Under the pieces are notes generated by a model that was not told the DNA's origin, ran no database searches, and worked only from the letters and a program-made list of their open reading frames with translations. Shown in pieces: positions 39,217-46,091 of a stretch of DNA of 46,091 nt (the first letter of the stretch is position 1; each line of letters opens with the position of its first letter). This DNA is from CAVUDO01 sp963740255 (GTDB lineage: Bacteria; Actinomycetota; Actinomycetes; Mycobacteriales; Cryptosporangiaceae), in the NCBI GenBank assembly GCA_963740255.1, contig CAVUDO010000001.1, positions 1-46,091 of the forward strand. The letters run 5' to 3'. The position numbers and the translations under genes are program-made.

Positions 39217-40848
39217 TCAGCCGTGGTGGACGTCCTGGCGGGCCGAGGCCGACACCGCGGCGAGGAGTGCGGTGAGCTGGTGCCGCGGCAGTTCCATCGC
39301 CGACGTGTCGAGCGGGAACGCCGTCACCCGGGCCCGGGCCCGCTCCCTGGTCAGACCGACCACGGCGGCCAGCCCCTCGGCCCAGACGTTGCCGAGCTTG
39401 CCGTGTGCCCGGTCCAGCACGCGCCGGACCAACGCCGGGCCCGGTTCCAGGTCCGCCGGGTCGACGGGCACAGCCTCGACCAGCGCGTGTCCCGGGTCGG
39501 GTGTGCTGCGGCGGTAGCGGAGGGTCCACTTCGCCGCCACGAGGTTGCGGAGCGCGGCCTGGGAGCGGGCGTCGGCCAGGTCGGGGTGGGCGCCCCGCAC
39601 GGCGACCGCCACCCGGCGGGCGTTGGCGGCGAGCAGGATCCGGAGCAGCCAGGCACCGGGGTCCGCCGTCGCGTCGACGGCGAGCCCTCCCTCGCGGGCG
39701 GCGGGCGGCAGCTTGCCGGCCCAGAGCGCGCCGAGCGGCCGGCCGGCCGGTCCGACCACGGTGACGACCAGGTCGTCCGGCCCTGCCGCGGTGGTGCGGA
39801 CCGCCGCGGTCACGGTGTCGTCGGCCGTGGACGCCCGCCCTTCGCTGGACTGGGCGCCGTGGGTGTAGATCGTCGCGGCGGTGCGGGCGACGGCGTCCAG
39901 GGCCCGCCAGGTCCGGGCGGTCGGCCGCACGGTGTACAGGTCGCTGGCACTGCCCACCGCCTGGGCGCCGAGGTACCTGTTGAAGTGGGGCAGGGCCGAC
40001 TCCACCGCGAGGTGCAGCTCGCCGAAGGTCTGCTGCACCTTCAGCCCCAGCGCGGGCGTGCGGTCGGAGAATCCGTAGGCGAGAAGTACCCGGCCGCGGT
40101 CGCGGTCCCGCAGCCCGGCCAGCGCACGCGCCAGGAACAAGCGGACACCCTCGGGTGTGTAGGGCGGGTCGGCGAACGCCAGGTCGGCGCAGCCGACTGC
40201 CGCGCGCGGGAGGCCGAAACGCAGATCGCCCAGCAGACAGCGGACCCGCAGGCCCCGGGCGGTGGCTGCCTCGTCGACGTAGGCGAGCAGCCGTTCGTCG
40301 ACGTCGACCACCGTCGCGGTCAGCGCCGGTTCGACCAGGCAGGCGGCGAGCGCCGTGAGGTCGTGGTCGCCGACGCAGAGCAGGTGGGCGCCGGCCAGGT
40401 CGTAGCCGGCGTCGAGCTGGAACGCGCGGCGCGCCGCGGTTTCGGGCGTCGCGGCCACGTGGTCGAGCGCCCGCCGCGGGGGCGGTGCGCCGGCCCGGAG
40501 CTGCCGCATGGCCTCTACCAGGTCACCGGCGTCGGCCAGCCGTGACGCGAATGGGTCGGCAGGTGCGGCGCGTCGGAGCTGCTCGTAGCCGAAGCGCGCA
40601 CGGTAGGCGTCCCGACGGCTGGCGTCGAGGGTGAGCGCGGACCCCGGCCGCAGGTCGGCTCCGAGGACGGCGACCAGCTCCTCTACGGTGCGCCGCGGCA
40701 CGGCCGTGGCCCGGATCAGCTCGTCGAGGCTCCACGCCCGTTCGGTGAGCGCCGCGACGACCTCCCGGAGCGGCCTGGCATGAGCCCCATACGCCGCCAC
40801 GAGCTCCGCCACCGCGTCGATCGGACACACCTCGGCCTCACCACCCAC
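39217..40848 (-). CDS. BpsA-like (bis-aminopropyl spermidine synthase family) protein
   Basis: A 543-residue protein. The N-terminal third looks like a winged-helix region (ELVAAYGAHARPLREVVAAL, WSLDELIRATAVPRRTVEELV). A Rossmann domain follows with AHLLCVGDHDLTALAACL (about 150), TVVDVDERLLAYVDEAA and LAFADPPYTPEGVRLFLARAL (about 221), the pattern of BpsA/DUF43 aminopropyltransferases; DPPY is also typical of N-methyltransferases, so the reaction is open. The C-terminal 200 residues form an extra domain (LVVTVVGPAGRPLGALWAG, LVAAKWTLRYRRST). GTG 40848 is chosen for GGGAGG about 9 bp upstream. It converges on the acyltransferase. Confidence 0.8.
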   Translation of the reverse strand: MGGEAEVCPIDAVAELVAAYGAHARPLREVVAALTERAWSLDELIRATAVPRRTVEELVAVLGADLRPGSALTLDASRRDAYRARFGYEQLRRAAPADPFASRLADAGDLVEAMRQLRAGAPPPRRALDHVAATPETAARRAFQLDAGYDLAGAHLLCVGDHDLTALAACLVEPALTATVVDVDERLLAYVDEAATARGLRVRCLLGDLRFGLPRAAVGCADLAFADPPYTPEGVRLFLARALAGLRDRDRGRVLLAYGFSDRTPALGLKVQQTFGELHLAVESALPHFNRYLGAQAVGSASDLYTVRPTARTWRALDAVARTAATIYTHGAQSSEGRASTADDTVTAAVRTTAAGPDDLVVTVVGPAGRPLGALWAGKLPPAAREGGLAVDATADPGAWLLRILLAANARRVAVAVRGAHPDLADARSQAALRNLVAAKWTLRYRRSTPDPGHALVEAVPVDPADLEPGPALVRRVLDRAHGKLGNVWAEGLAAVVGLTRERARARVTAFPLDTSAMELPRHQLTALLAAVSASARQDVHHG

Positions 40849-41299
40849 TCCGGCAGCCTCCCATGCCGTCGAGCACCTCGTCGGCCGCCCGGGCAGCGGT
40901 CGGCGGGTCGTGCGTTTCCCGACACCCGAGCGTCGTTCCGGCGTCACGAGCCGTGCCTTCGTCCGTCTCCTCCATGACGGACAACCGGGAGCGGCAGCGT
41001 TCTCGCCGATGGCGGCAACGGCCGTCCGGATACGGGGGTGTCTGACAGTGAGGATCGCGTCGTCGCCGGTGACCGGCCTCCCGGTCACCGGCTCCCAGGC
41101 TCCCCGTCGCCGTCGTGCGCGAGGCCGCGGCGGCGGGTGAAGGCGGTGGAGGCGCGGCGGCGAGTTCGTTCCTGATGCTGAACTCCCGGTAACCGCCGCG
41201 TCTTCCCCCGCATTTCCGGGCGATTCCCTGTGGGAGCCGACCCGTGCGCCCGCGTGCCCTGGCTTCGTGCCGATTCCTCCTGGTCCACGGAAGGTCGTG
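40849..41299. other. 451-bp gap without a convincing gene
   Basis: Open frames on both strands here translate to Arg/Pro/Gly-rich peptides and have no start signals. The stretch holds the upstream region of the BpsA-like gene on the left and a 28-bp perfect hairpin at 41065-41092. Nothing else was recognised. Confidence 0.5.
41065..41092. repeat. Perfect 12-bp inverted repeat with 4-bp loop
   Basis: GCCGGTGACCGG (41065-41076), CCTC, CCGGTCACCGGC (41081-41092). It would form a very stable hairpin in RNA. It lies in a gene-free stretch, 217 bp before one gene and 208 bp before the other, and there is no T-run. It may be a terminator, an operator or a mobile palindrome; the sequence does not decide. 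Confidence 0.8.
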
Positions 41300-41545
41300 A
41301 TGGACTCAGACCCTGAACGGCCCCATCCCGGCAGTGCCGGCTGGGATCCGGACGTCGCGCCGACTGCCGAGCAGGTCGCCCTCGCGCGCCGGGAGGGTCC
41401 ACGCCACGTGCGGTCGGAGGTCCGTCCGGGCCAGCCGCAGCAGTGTCAGGAGTGCGGCGACGAGGACTGGCCGTGCGCCCAGGTGCTGTGGGCCCGCCGG
41501 ATCATGGCGTGGCGTGGCCCCCTCGCCGACGAGCGGCCGTCCTGA
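41300..41545 (+). CDS. Small Cys-motif hypothetical protein
   Basis: An 81-residue protein starting MDSDPERPHPGSAGWDPD with GGAAGG six bases upstream. The C-terminal half carries QQCQECGDEDWPCAQVLWARRIMAWRG: Cys-x2-Cys and a third Cys seven residues on, a possible metal site. The N-terminal half is hydrophilic. I do not recognise a named family, but the composition is protein-like and the ribosome site is good. Confidence 0.6.
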   Translation: MDSDPERPHPGSAGWDPDVAPTAEQVALARREGPRHVRSEVRPGQPQQCQECGDEDWPCAQVLWARRIMAWRGPLADERPS

Positions 41546-41670
41546 CCGCGCGGGGCTCCGGGCGCCTCGGCCCTGTCCCGACCAGAGCGTCCGCCACGGG
41601 ACCGCACGGGCGCCGCAGGGGGCCGTGGGAAACCCCCGCGGCGCGATCCCGTCCGGATAGCTCGCCGGCC

Positions 41671-41859
41671 TCAGGTGGCGCGCCGGCGCCGCGTGACGGC
41701 GGCGATGACGACGATCAGCACGCCCAGCAGCGCGAAGCCGATGCCGGCCCACGGCTGGTAGCTGTCGGCCCACGACAGCAGGATGAACTGCCAGTCCGTG
41801 TACCTGTTGAGCAGGATCGAGCCGATCCCGAGCACGATGAGTAGGACACCGAATCCCAT
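41671..41859 (-). CDS. Small two-helix membrane protein
   Basis: A 62-residue protein, MGFGVLLIVLGIGSILLNR, then YTDWQFILLSWADSYQPW, then AGIGFALLGVLIVVIAAV and the basic tail TRRRRAT. Two membrane helices with a short aromatic loop; the basic end should face the cytoplasm. GGAGG lies close upstream of ATG 41859. Function unknown; tiny proteins of this kind are common in actinomycetes. Confidence 0.7.
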   Translation of the reverse strand: MGFGVLLIVLGIGSILLNRYTDWQFILLSWADSYQPWAGIGFALLGVLIVVIAAVTRRRRAT

Positions 41860-42068
41860 GAGGTCCTCCAGAGACGTCTCCGGCCGGCGATCTGCTCTGG
41901 CCGTCGTGGCGGTACGTGGTCGCGGGCACGCTAGCGCAGCAGGTCAAGCAGCCAGACGAGCTGCACCGCGGCATGGCTGGTTGTGGTCGGACGCTCACCG
42001 GCCGGCGCCCTGACTCTCTGCCCATTCGCGCAGCAGTTCCGCGCGGCGCCGGCCTCCCCCCGGGCACA

Positions 42069-42115
42069 TGTCAAGGAAGGTTGACATCCCCTCATAGCGT
42101 CAACTTAAATTGACA
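42069..42115 (+). promoter_or_regulatory. Doubled operator and promoter of the HTH/Clp-N pair
   Basis: Two inverted repeats of the same form, TGTCAA-N6-TTGACA (42069-42086) and CGTCAA-N6-TTGACA (42098-42115), have centres 29 bp apart. The TTGACA at 42081-42086 is a consensus -35 box, and TAAATT (42106-42111) or TTAAAT (42105-42110) is a good -10 box at 18-19 bp, 6-7 bp before GTG 42118. The operators thus cover both promoter elements, as expected for tight repression, and the mRNA would be leaderless. Confidence 0.75.
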
Positions 42116-42117
42116 CC

Positions 42118-42336
42118 GTGGACGACAACCAGAGTCTCGCCGGCGCGGCCGGCGCGGCCGATCCCGCCACCGGGCTACGCGCCGTGGCCGCCCTGCGCAA
42201 GCTCGTGGAACACCTCGAGGGGCTGCAGGTACGCAACGCCCGGGCCCACGGCTGGGCCTGGCAGGCGGTCGCCGACGCGTTGGGTGTGACCCGCCAGGCC
42301 GTCCACCAGAAGCACGCCCACCGGACGCGAGGCTGA
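42118..42336 (+). CDS. Small helix-turn-helix DNA-binding protein
   Basis: A 72-residue protein. After an acidic/Ala-rich start it reads LRAVAALRKLVEHLEGLQVRNARAHG and the helix-turn-helix WAWQAVADALGVTRQAVHQKHAHRTRG. GTG 42118 directly follows a doubled palindrome and promoter, so it most likely represses its own operon. The Clp-N gene begins 11 bp after its stop, and similar HTH/Clp-N pairs are known in actinomycetes. The signal that releases repression is unknown; the partner Clp-N protein could sense misfolded proteins. Confidence 0.85.
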   Translation: MDDNQSLAGAAGAADPATGLRAVAALRKLVEHLEGLQVRNARAHGWAWQAVADALGVTRQAVHQKHAHRTRG

Positions 42337-42347
42337 GGAGCACGGGC

Positions 42348-42917
42348 ATGTTCGAACGGTTCACCAAGGATGCGCGCGAGGCGGTCCTCACCAGCACGCG
42401 GCTCGCCGCCGACCACGGCGCGGACAAGGTCGGCCCCGAACACCTCCTGCTCGCCCTCGCGGTCGACGACCGCGGCCCCGGAAACCGGATCCTGGCGGCG
42501 CACGGAGTGACCGCCTCAGGTCTGGCGGCGGCGGTCGCGGCTCCGAAACGTCGCGCCGGCCTGACCGACGAGGAACTCTCCGCGCTGCGTGCCGTGGGCA
42601 TCGACGCCGGGGAGGTGTTCCGGCGGATCGAGGAGGCATTCGGCTCCGAGGCGCTGGACGAGCCCACGCCCCCCGAGCCGCGGCGCCGACGCGGCCGGCT
42701 CGGCGGACCGTTCGGCCCGCAAGCCAAGAAGGTGCTCGAACTCAGCCTGCGCGAGGCGATCGCGTTGCGCCACCGGCACATCGGCTCGGAGCACCTTCTC
42801 CTGGCTCTGCTGCGCCAGGGCTTGCCCGGGTCCCTGTCCACCCTGCTCGGCGAGCACCGGGTGACGTACGACAATGTCCGGCAACGCGTTCTCACCGAAC
42901 TCGACGGGGCAGCCTGA
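42348..42917 (+). CDS. Clp N-terminal domain protein without ATPase
   Basis: A 189-residue protein with two Clp-N repeats: MFERFTKDAREAVLTSTRLAADHGADKVGPEHLLLALA (start of repeat one, in outline) and KKVLELSLREAIALRHRHIGSEHLLLALLRQG (repeat two), joined by a basic Pro/Arg linker near 120-128. In ClpA/ClpB/ClpC this domain binds adaptors and unfolded substrates; here no AAA+ module follows. It may act as a stand-alone adaptor or chaperone, or as the sensor for the HTH protein encoded just upstream. The start lies close after GAGGAGCACGGGC. Confidence 0.9.
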   Translation: MFERFTKDAREAVLTSTRLAADHGADKVGPEHLLLALAVDDRGPGNRILAAHGVTASGLAAAVAAPKRRAGLTDEELSALRAVGIDAGEVFRRIEEAFGSEALDEPTPPEPRRRRGRLGGPFGPQAKKVLELSLREAIALRHRHIGSEHLLLALLRQGLPGSLSTLLGEHRVTYDNVRQRVLTELDGAA

Positions 42918-43152
42918 CCGGCCGCACTACTCGGGCTGCCCACCTGCCGACCAGATCCGTACAGACCTGCTTCACCTGGGCGGCGAGGTGACCGGCACGG
43001 CTTCGCGCCCTCGCTCGAACTGACTCCGGAGCTCGGTCCGTCCGACCTGACCCAAAGCGCCGCTTCCGTCAGCCCCACCCGGCACTATTCCTGGTGCGCC
43101 ACCGGGAACGGCTGGCGCAGGCCAGCGTGGCGGGTCCAGCGAGAGGGGTGCG

Positions 43153-44604
43153 ATGGCCGGGAACATGACGCCGGAGGAGTTCCGCAGGTACGGCCGGATG
43201 GTCGTCGACTGGGTGGCCGACTACTGGGAGCAGGTCGAGAAGTACCCCGTGCTCTCCCAGGTCGCTCCGGGCGAGATCGCGAGCCGGGTGCCTCCGCGGG
43301 CGCCCGAGCAGGGCGAGCCGTTCGAGGCATTGTTCGCCGACCTCGACCAGACCGTGCTGCCGGGCATCACCCACTGGCAGCACCCGTCCTTCTTCGGATA
43401 CTTCCCCACCAACACGTCCGGGCCGAGCGTGCTCGCCGATCTGGCGGCCGGCGGGCTGGGCGTCCAGGGCATGTTGTGGGCGACCAGTCCGGCCTGCACC
43501 GAGCTGGAGACCGTGGTGCTCGACTGGCTCCGCGATCTGCTCGGCCTGCCCGAACGCTTCTCGTCGACGGGCGCGGGCGGTGGGGTCATCCAGGACACGG
43601 CCTCCTCGGCGACGCTGGTGGCCATGCTCACCGCGCTGCACCGGGCCAGCGGCGGACGCTGGAACGCCGAGGGGCTGGTGCGCCGGTACGCCGTGTACGC
43701 CTCCGCCGAGGCGCACTCGTCCTTCCAGAAGGCCGCGCGGATCGCCGGGCTGGGCGACGACGCGGTGCGCCTGGTGGACGTCGATCCGGAGACACTCGCG
43801 ATGCGGCCAGGCCGGTTGCGCGAGTTGGTCGCCGCCGACCGCGCGGCGGGGTTCACGCCGGCGCTGGTCGTGGCCACCATCGGCACCACGTCCACCACAG
43901 CCGTCGACCCCGTCCACGCTATCGCCGACTGCTGCGTCGAGGAGGGGATCTGGCTGCACGTGGACGCGGCGTACGCCGGCTCGGCCGCGGTGTGCCCGGA
44001 ACTGAGGTGGACGCACGCCGGCGTCGAGCGGGCCGACAGCTACTGCTTCAACCCGCACAAGTGGCTGCTCGTCGGGTTCGACTGCGACGCGTTCTGGGTG
44101 GCCGACCGGGCCGAGCTGATCCAAGCCCTGTCGGTGCTGCCGGAGTACCTGCGCAACGCCGCGACCGAGTCCGGTGCTGTGATCGACTACCGCGACTGGC
44201 AGGTGCAGCTGGGGCGCCGGTTCCGCGCGCTGAAGCTCTGGTGGGTGATGCGCTGGTACGGCGCCGAAGGGCTGCGCGCACACATCCGCGCACACGTGGA
44301 GTGGGCGCAGGAGTTCGCCGGCTGGGTGGATGCCGACGCCCGGTTCGAGATCGCCGCACCGCACCCGTTCGGCCTGGTGTGCTTCCGGCTACGCCAGCGG
44401 GACGGCGAGAGCGAGGACGCCGCGGACGAGCGCAACGCGACGCTGCTCCGGCAGCTCAACGAGTCGGGCGCGCTCTACCTCACCCACACCAAGGTCCAGG
44501 GCCGCTACACCCTGCGCTTCGCGCTGGGCACCCCCACCACCGAACGCCGCCACGTCGAGGCCGCCTGGCAGCAGGTGACGCGCGAGGCGTCCGAACTGGC
44601 CTGA
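43153..44604 (+). CDS. PLP-dependent aromatic-L-amino-acid decarboxylase family enzyme
   Basis: A 483-residue group II decarboxylase. The cofactor Lys303 lies in SYCFNPHKWLLVGFDC; HVDAAYAGSAAVCPELRW and ATIGTTSTTAVDP carry PLP-contacting residues, and THWQHPSFFGYFPTN is the substrate-binding N-terminal motif. Likely substrates are tryptophan, phenylalanine, tyrosine or DOPA, giving amines; which one is not decidable. ATG 43153 has GAGAGGGG upstream. A short hairpin (GCTGGC/GCCAGC, 43111-43126) precedes it by 27 bp. The neighbours do not suggest a pathway. Confidence 0.93.
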   Translation: MAGNMTPEEFRRYGRMVVDWVADYWEQVEKYPVLSQVAPGEIASRVPPRAPEQGEPFEALFADLDQTVLPGITHWQHPSFFGYFPTNTSGPSVLADLAAGGLGVQGMLWATSPACTELETVVLDWLRDLLGLPERFSSTGAGGGVIQDTASSATLVAMLTALHRASGGRWNAEGLVRRYAVYASAEAHSSFQKAARIAGLGDDAVRLVDVDPETLAMRPGRLRELVAADRAAGFTPALVVATIGTTSTTAVDPVHAIADCCVEEGIWLHVDAAYAGSAAVCPELRWTHAGVERADSYCFNPHKWLLVGFDCDAFWVADRAELIQALSVLPEYLRNAATESGAVIDYRDWQVQLGRRFRALKLWWVMRWYGAEGLRAHIRAHVEWAQEFAGWVDADARFEIAAPHPFGLVCFRLRQRDGESEDAADERNATLLRQLNESGALYLTHTKVQGRYTLRFALGTPTTERRHVEAAWQQVTREASELA

Positions 44605-44640
44605 CGGACGGCCGCGCGACGGGCTCGGTTGCTTCGTGGC

Positions 44641-45759
44641 TCAGCGGCGGGCGAGACCGCTGCCGTCGCCGCCCACGCCGCGGCTGCGCAGCCACGTGTC
44701 GAACGCCACGACCGCCTGCGGCCGGGAGCGGTGCAGCATCCCGTTGTGGGCCGCCTCCGGCTGGATGTAGCTCGACACATCGCACCCGCAGTTGTTGGTC
44801 CAGAAGTCGATCTCGGCCTGCTGGAGGTTCCCGGTGAGCCCTGACCGCGGGAAGTCCCAGTCGAACTCGCCGAAGGTGAGCAGTACCGGCGTGCTGCCCA
44901 CCGTCCTGGCCGCGATCCCGATGTTGTTGGTCTGCGAGATCAGCGTCGAGGAGAGCGGCTTCCCCACCGGCGTCAGCAGCAACGCGGAGTTGGCGCACAT
45001 GGCGTTGTAGACCGCTGGCTCCGTCCCCGGGAGGTGGTACTCGCGGAGGCATTCGGTCGAGATGCCGTTCGGCCCGGGCGCGAACACCGTGCCGTATCCC
45101 TGGAGCGTCAGCAGCGGCACCGCGAAGTTCTTCACCGTCTGGAGCGCGAGCGCGGGGTTGGAGCCCTGGTTGGAGAATCCCCAGGCGACGACGCCGGCCA
45201 GGTCGTGGTACTTCGTCACGTACCCCATCGAGATTGCCGCGCCGAAGCTGTGGCCGACCAGCACCACCCGTGACGAGCCGAATGCGGCCGACTCACCCGA
45301 GGGGCAGCTCCCGGTCGTCTGGCGGTAGCTGCCGGCCCTGATCTGCGACACCACCTCGTGGGTCATGTCGACCTGGGTCAGCCCGCTGACCTTGTAGCCG
45401 GACAGCAGGGCGTTGTACTGGCTCTGCCCGTAGGCCGGCCGGTCGATGGCCATGACGACATAGCCGCGTGCCGCCATGTCCCGCGCCATTGAGCCGCCCA
45501 CCACCGGCCCCGCCGCGCCGCCGTCCCACAGGGTCCGGTCGGTGCCGAAGCCATGCAGCATGAGCAGCACCGGGGTGTCGGCGGTGTAGCCCGCCTTCGC
45601 GTACAGGGTGCCGGTGACCGAGATCGTGTCGCCCAGGTTGTGGGCGGCGAAGCAAACGGTCTTGGTGGAAACCGTCGGGTCGGACGCGTTCGCCAGTCCG
45701 ACGAAGACCCCGGACGTCGCCAGCAGCACAGCCGAGACGACTACGAAGAGACGACGCAT
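44641..45759 (-). CDS. Secreted alpha/beta hydrolase
   Basis: A 372-residue exported enzyme. Signal peptide MRRLFVVVSAVLLATSGVFV ending near LANAS; then VLLMLHGFGTDRTLW (oxyanion), VLVGHSFGAAISMGY with nucleophile Ser171, TFGEFDWDFP (likely acid) and QPEAAHNGMLHRS with His338. Several cysteines (TVCFAAH, GSCPSG, STECLREY, NAMCANS, NNCGCD) probably form disulphides after export. Substrate is unknown, with esterase or lipase activity likely. ATG 45759 has GAGG upstream. It converges on the decarboxylase with a 36-bp gap. Confidence 0.9.
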   Translation of the reverse strand: MRRLFVVVSAVLLATSGVFVGLANASDPTVSTKTVCFAAHNLGDTISVTGTLYAKAGYTADTPVLLMLHGFGTDRTLWDGGAAGPVVGGSMARDMAARGYVVMAIDRPAYGQSQYNALLSGYKVSGLTQVDMTHEVVSQIRAGSYRQTTGSCPSGESAAFGSSRVVLVGHSFGAAISMGYVTKYHDLAGVVAWGFSNQGSNPALALQTVKNFAVPLLTLQGYGTVFAPGPNGISTECLREYHLPGTEPAVYNAMCANSALLLTPVGKPLSSTLISQTNNIGIAARTVGSTPVLLTFGEFDWDFPRSGLTGNLQQAEIDFWTNNCGCDVSSYIQPEAAHNGMLHRSRPQAVVAFDTWLRSRGVGGDGSGLARR

Positions 45760-45901
45760 CTGAACCTCATCAAGAGTCGGTGGCGCACTCTGGAGCGGGT
45801 CGGAAAAGACTGTTCGCACCATCGAAGCCTGGCGGGAGGCTAACGCCGCCACGGGGCTGGAGCCAGGCGACGCCCACCGGAAGGGCTACCCAACAACGTG
45901 A

Positions 45902-45920
45902 CCGGGTCAACTCGACCCGG
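45902..45920 (-). terminator. Candidate terminator after the partial gene at the window end
   Basis: CCGGGTC (45902-45908) and GACCCGG (45914-45920) form a perfect 7-bp stem with a 5-nt loop, 61 bp beyond the stop of the leftward partial gene. A T-containing but not pure T tail (GTTGTTGG) follows on the minus strand. Confidence 0.45.
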
Positions 45921-45980
45921 CCTTCTGAAGGATCCGACGCGGTCGGTGAACCAGGGATAGGGCGAACAGGCAGACAGGTC

Positions 45981-46091
45981 TCAGCGCAGATCTTCGTTGA
46001 GAACCCTCGCGCACGGCCCGCCGATCAGCGTCCGGCGACACTCGACGGAGTTGATCGCGCCGATCTCGGCGTCGCGGCCGTTCGGTGGTGG
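45981..46091 (-). CDS. C-terminal end of an unidentified protein (partial)
   Basis: The last 36 codons read PPPNGRDAEIGAINSVECRR, then TLIGGPCARVLNEDLR, stopping at TGA 45983-45981. Composition (two Cys, Ile, Asn, Glu) is protein-like and the frame is open to the window edge. The rest of the gene lies outside the window, so no family can be given. Two cysteines 10 residues apart could form a disulphide if the protein is exported. Confidence 0.45.
   Translation of the reverse strand, partial: PPPNGRDAEIGAINSVECRRTLIGGPCARVLNEDLR

Noticed and set aside
40849..41088. N-terminal extension of the BpsA-like protein
   Set aside because: Arg/Pro/Thr-rich, crosses a strong hairpin, and GGGAGG supports GTG 40848.
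43111..43126. Short hairpin before the decarboxylase gene as a riboswitch
   Set aside because: Only a 6-bp stem (GCTGGC/GCCAGC), common by chance at this GC content.
1..46091. CRISPR arrays, insertion sequences, integrase or att sites
   Set aside because: No short regularly spaced direct repeats outside coding HAMP units, no transposase or recombinase motifs, and the single tRNA-Leu is not followed by a duplicated 3' end or phage genes.

Overview
The window is 46 kb of very GC-rich DNA with short intergenic gaps, frequent ATGA/GTGA/TGATG gene overlaps and many genes that appear to be translated from leaderless mRNAs (TAnnnT six or seven bases before an ATG/GTG). This points to an actinomycete (Actinomycetota). 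The order nicotinate phosphoribosyltransferase <> clpS - DUF2017 - mec - cysO - cysM ... murI - cAMP-phosphodiesterase-like - rph - rdgB matches the conserved block known in Mycobacterium tuberculosis (Rv1330c-Rv1341). The genus cannot be named from sequence alone. No insertion sequence, prophage, CRISPR array or integrase was seen.

Layout. 1-1467: remnants of three or four signalling genes (PP2C phosphatase C-terminus, a conserved sensory module, an RsbW-like ATPase), all broken by single-base frameshifts. 1477-8754: a SpoIIE-type phosphatase divergent from a soluble hybrid histidine kinase with six exact-length 92-residue HAMP repeats, coupled to a response regulator. 8824-13574: a copper region, with copZ divergent from a small Cys-rich protein across two CsoR-type palindromes, then a sigma/anti-sigma pair whose anti-sigma gene leads a CopC-CopD and YcnI operon behind a candidate ECF promoter. 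13604-15107: membrane protein, VOC protein, HxlR regulator. 15146-17769: a cbiM-PDGLE-cbiQ-cbiO cobalt/nickel importer. 18061-25524: peroxiredoxin, tRNA-Leu(UAG), a broken HEAT-like gene, YdeI-like protein, amino-acid racemase, secreted penicillin-acylase-family hydrolase, and a tandem pair of small paralogous membrane proteins.

25537-36572: the conserved housekeeping block. rdgB, rph (frameshifted), the Rv1339-like metallo-hydrolase and murI run leftward. An unrelated beta-lactamase-fold gene and a LuxR/NlpC-P60 divergent pair are interleaved. Then come cysM, cysO, a 24-codon coupled ORF, mec, DUF2017 and clpS, and the divergent pncB-pncA NAD salvage operon. 36650-46091: ctaD, a hexapeptide acyltransferase, a BpsA-like gene, small hypotheticals, an HTH/Clp-N pair behind a doubled operator, a PLP decarboxylase, a secreted alpha/beta hydrolase and the end of an unidentified gene.

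The most interesting candidates are the copper-switched CGSCGCGC small protein (9166-9560), the autoregulated HTH/Clp-N pair (42069-42917), the 24-aa ORF inside the CysO cysteine-synthesis operon (33118-33192) and the poly-HAMP kinase module. Single-base frameshifts at 118-121, about 299, about 690, 1165-1167 and 26320-26324 may be real decay or sequence errors and should be checked against reads.
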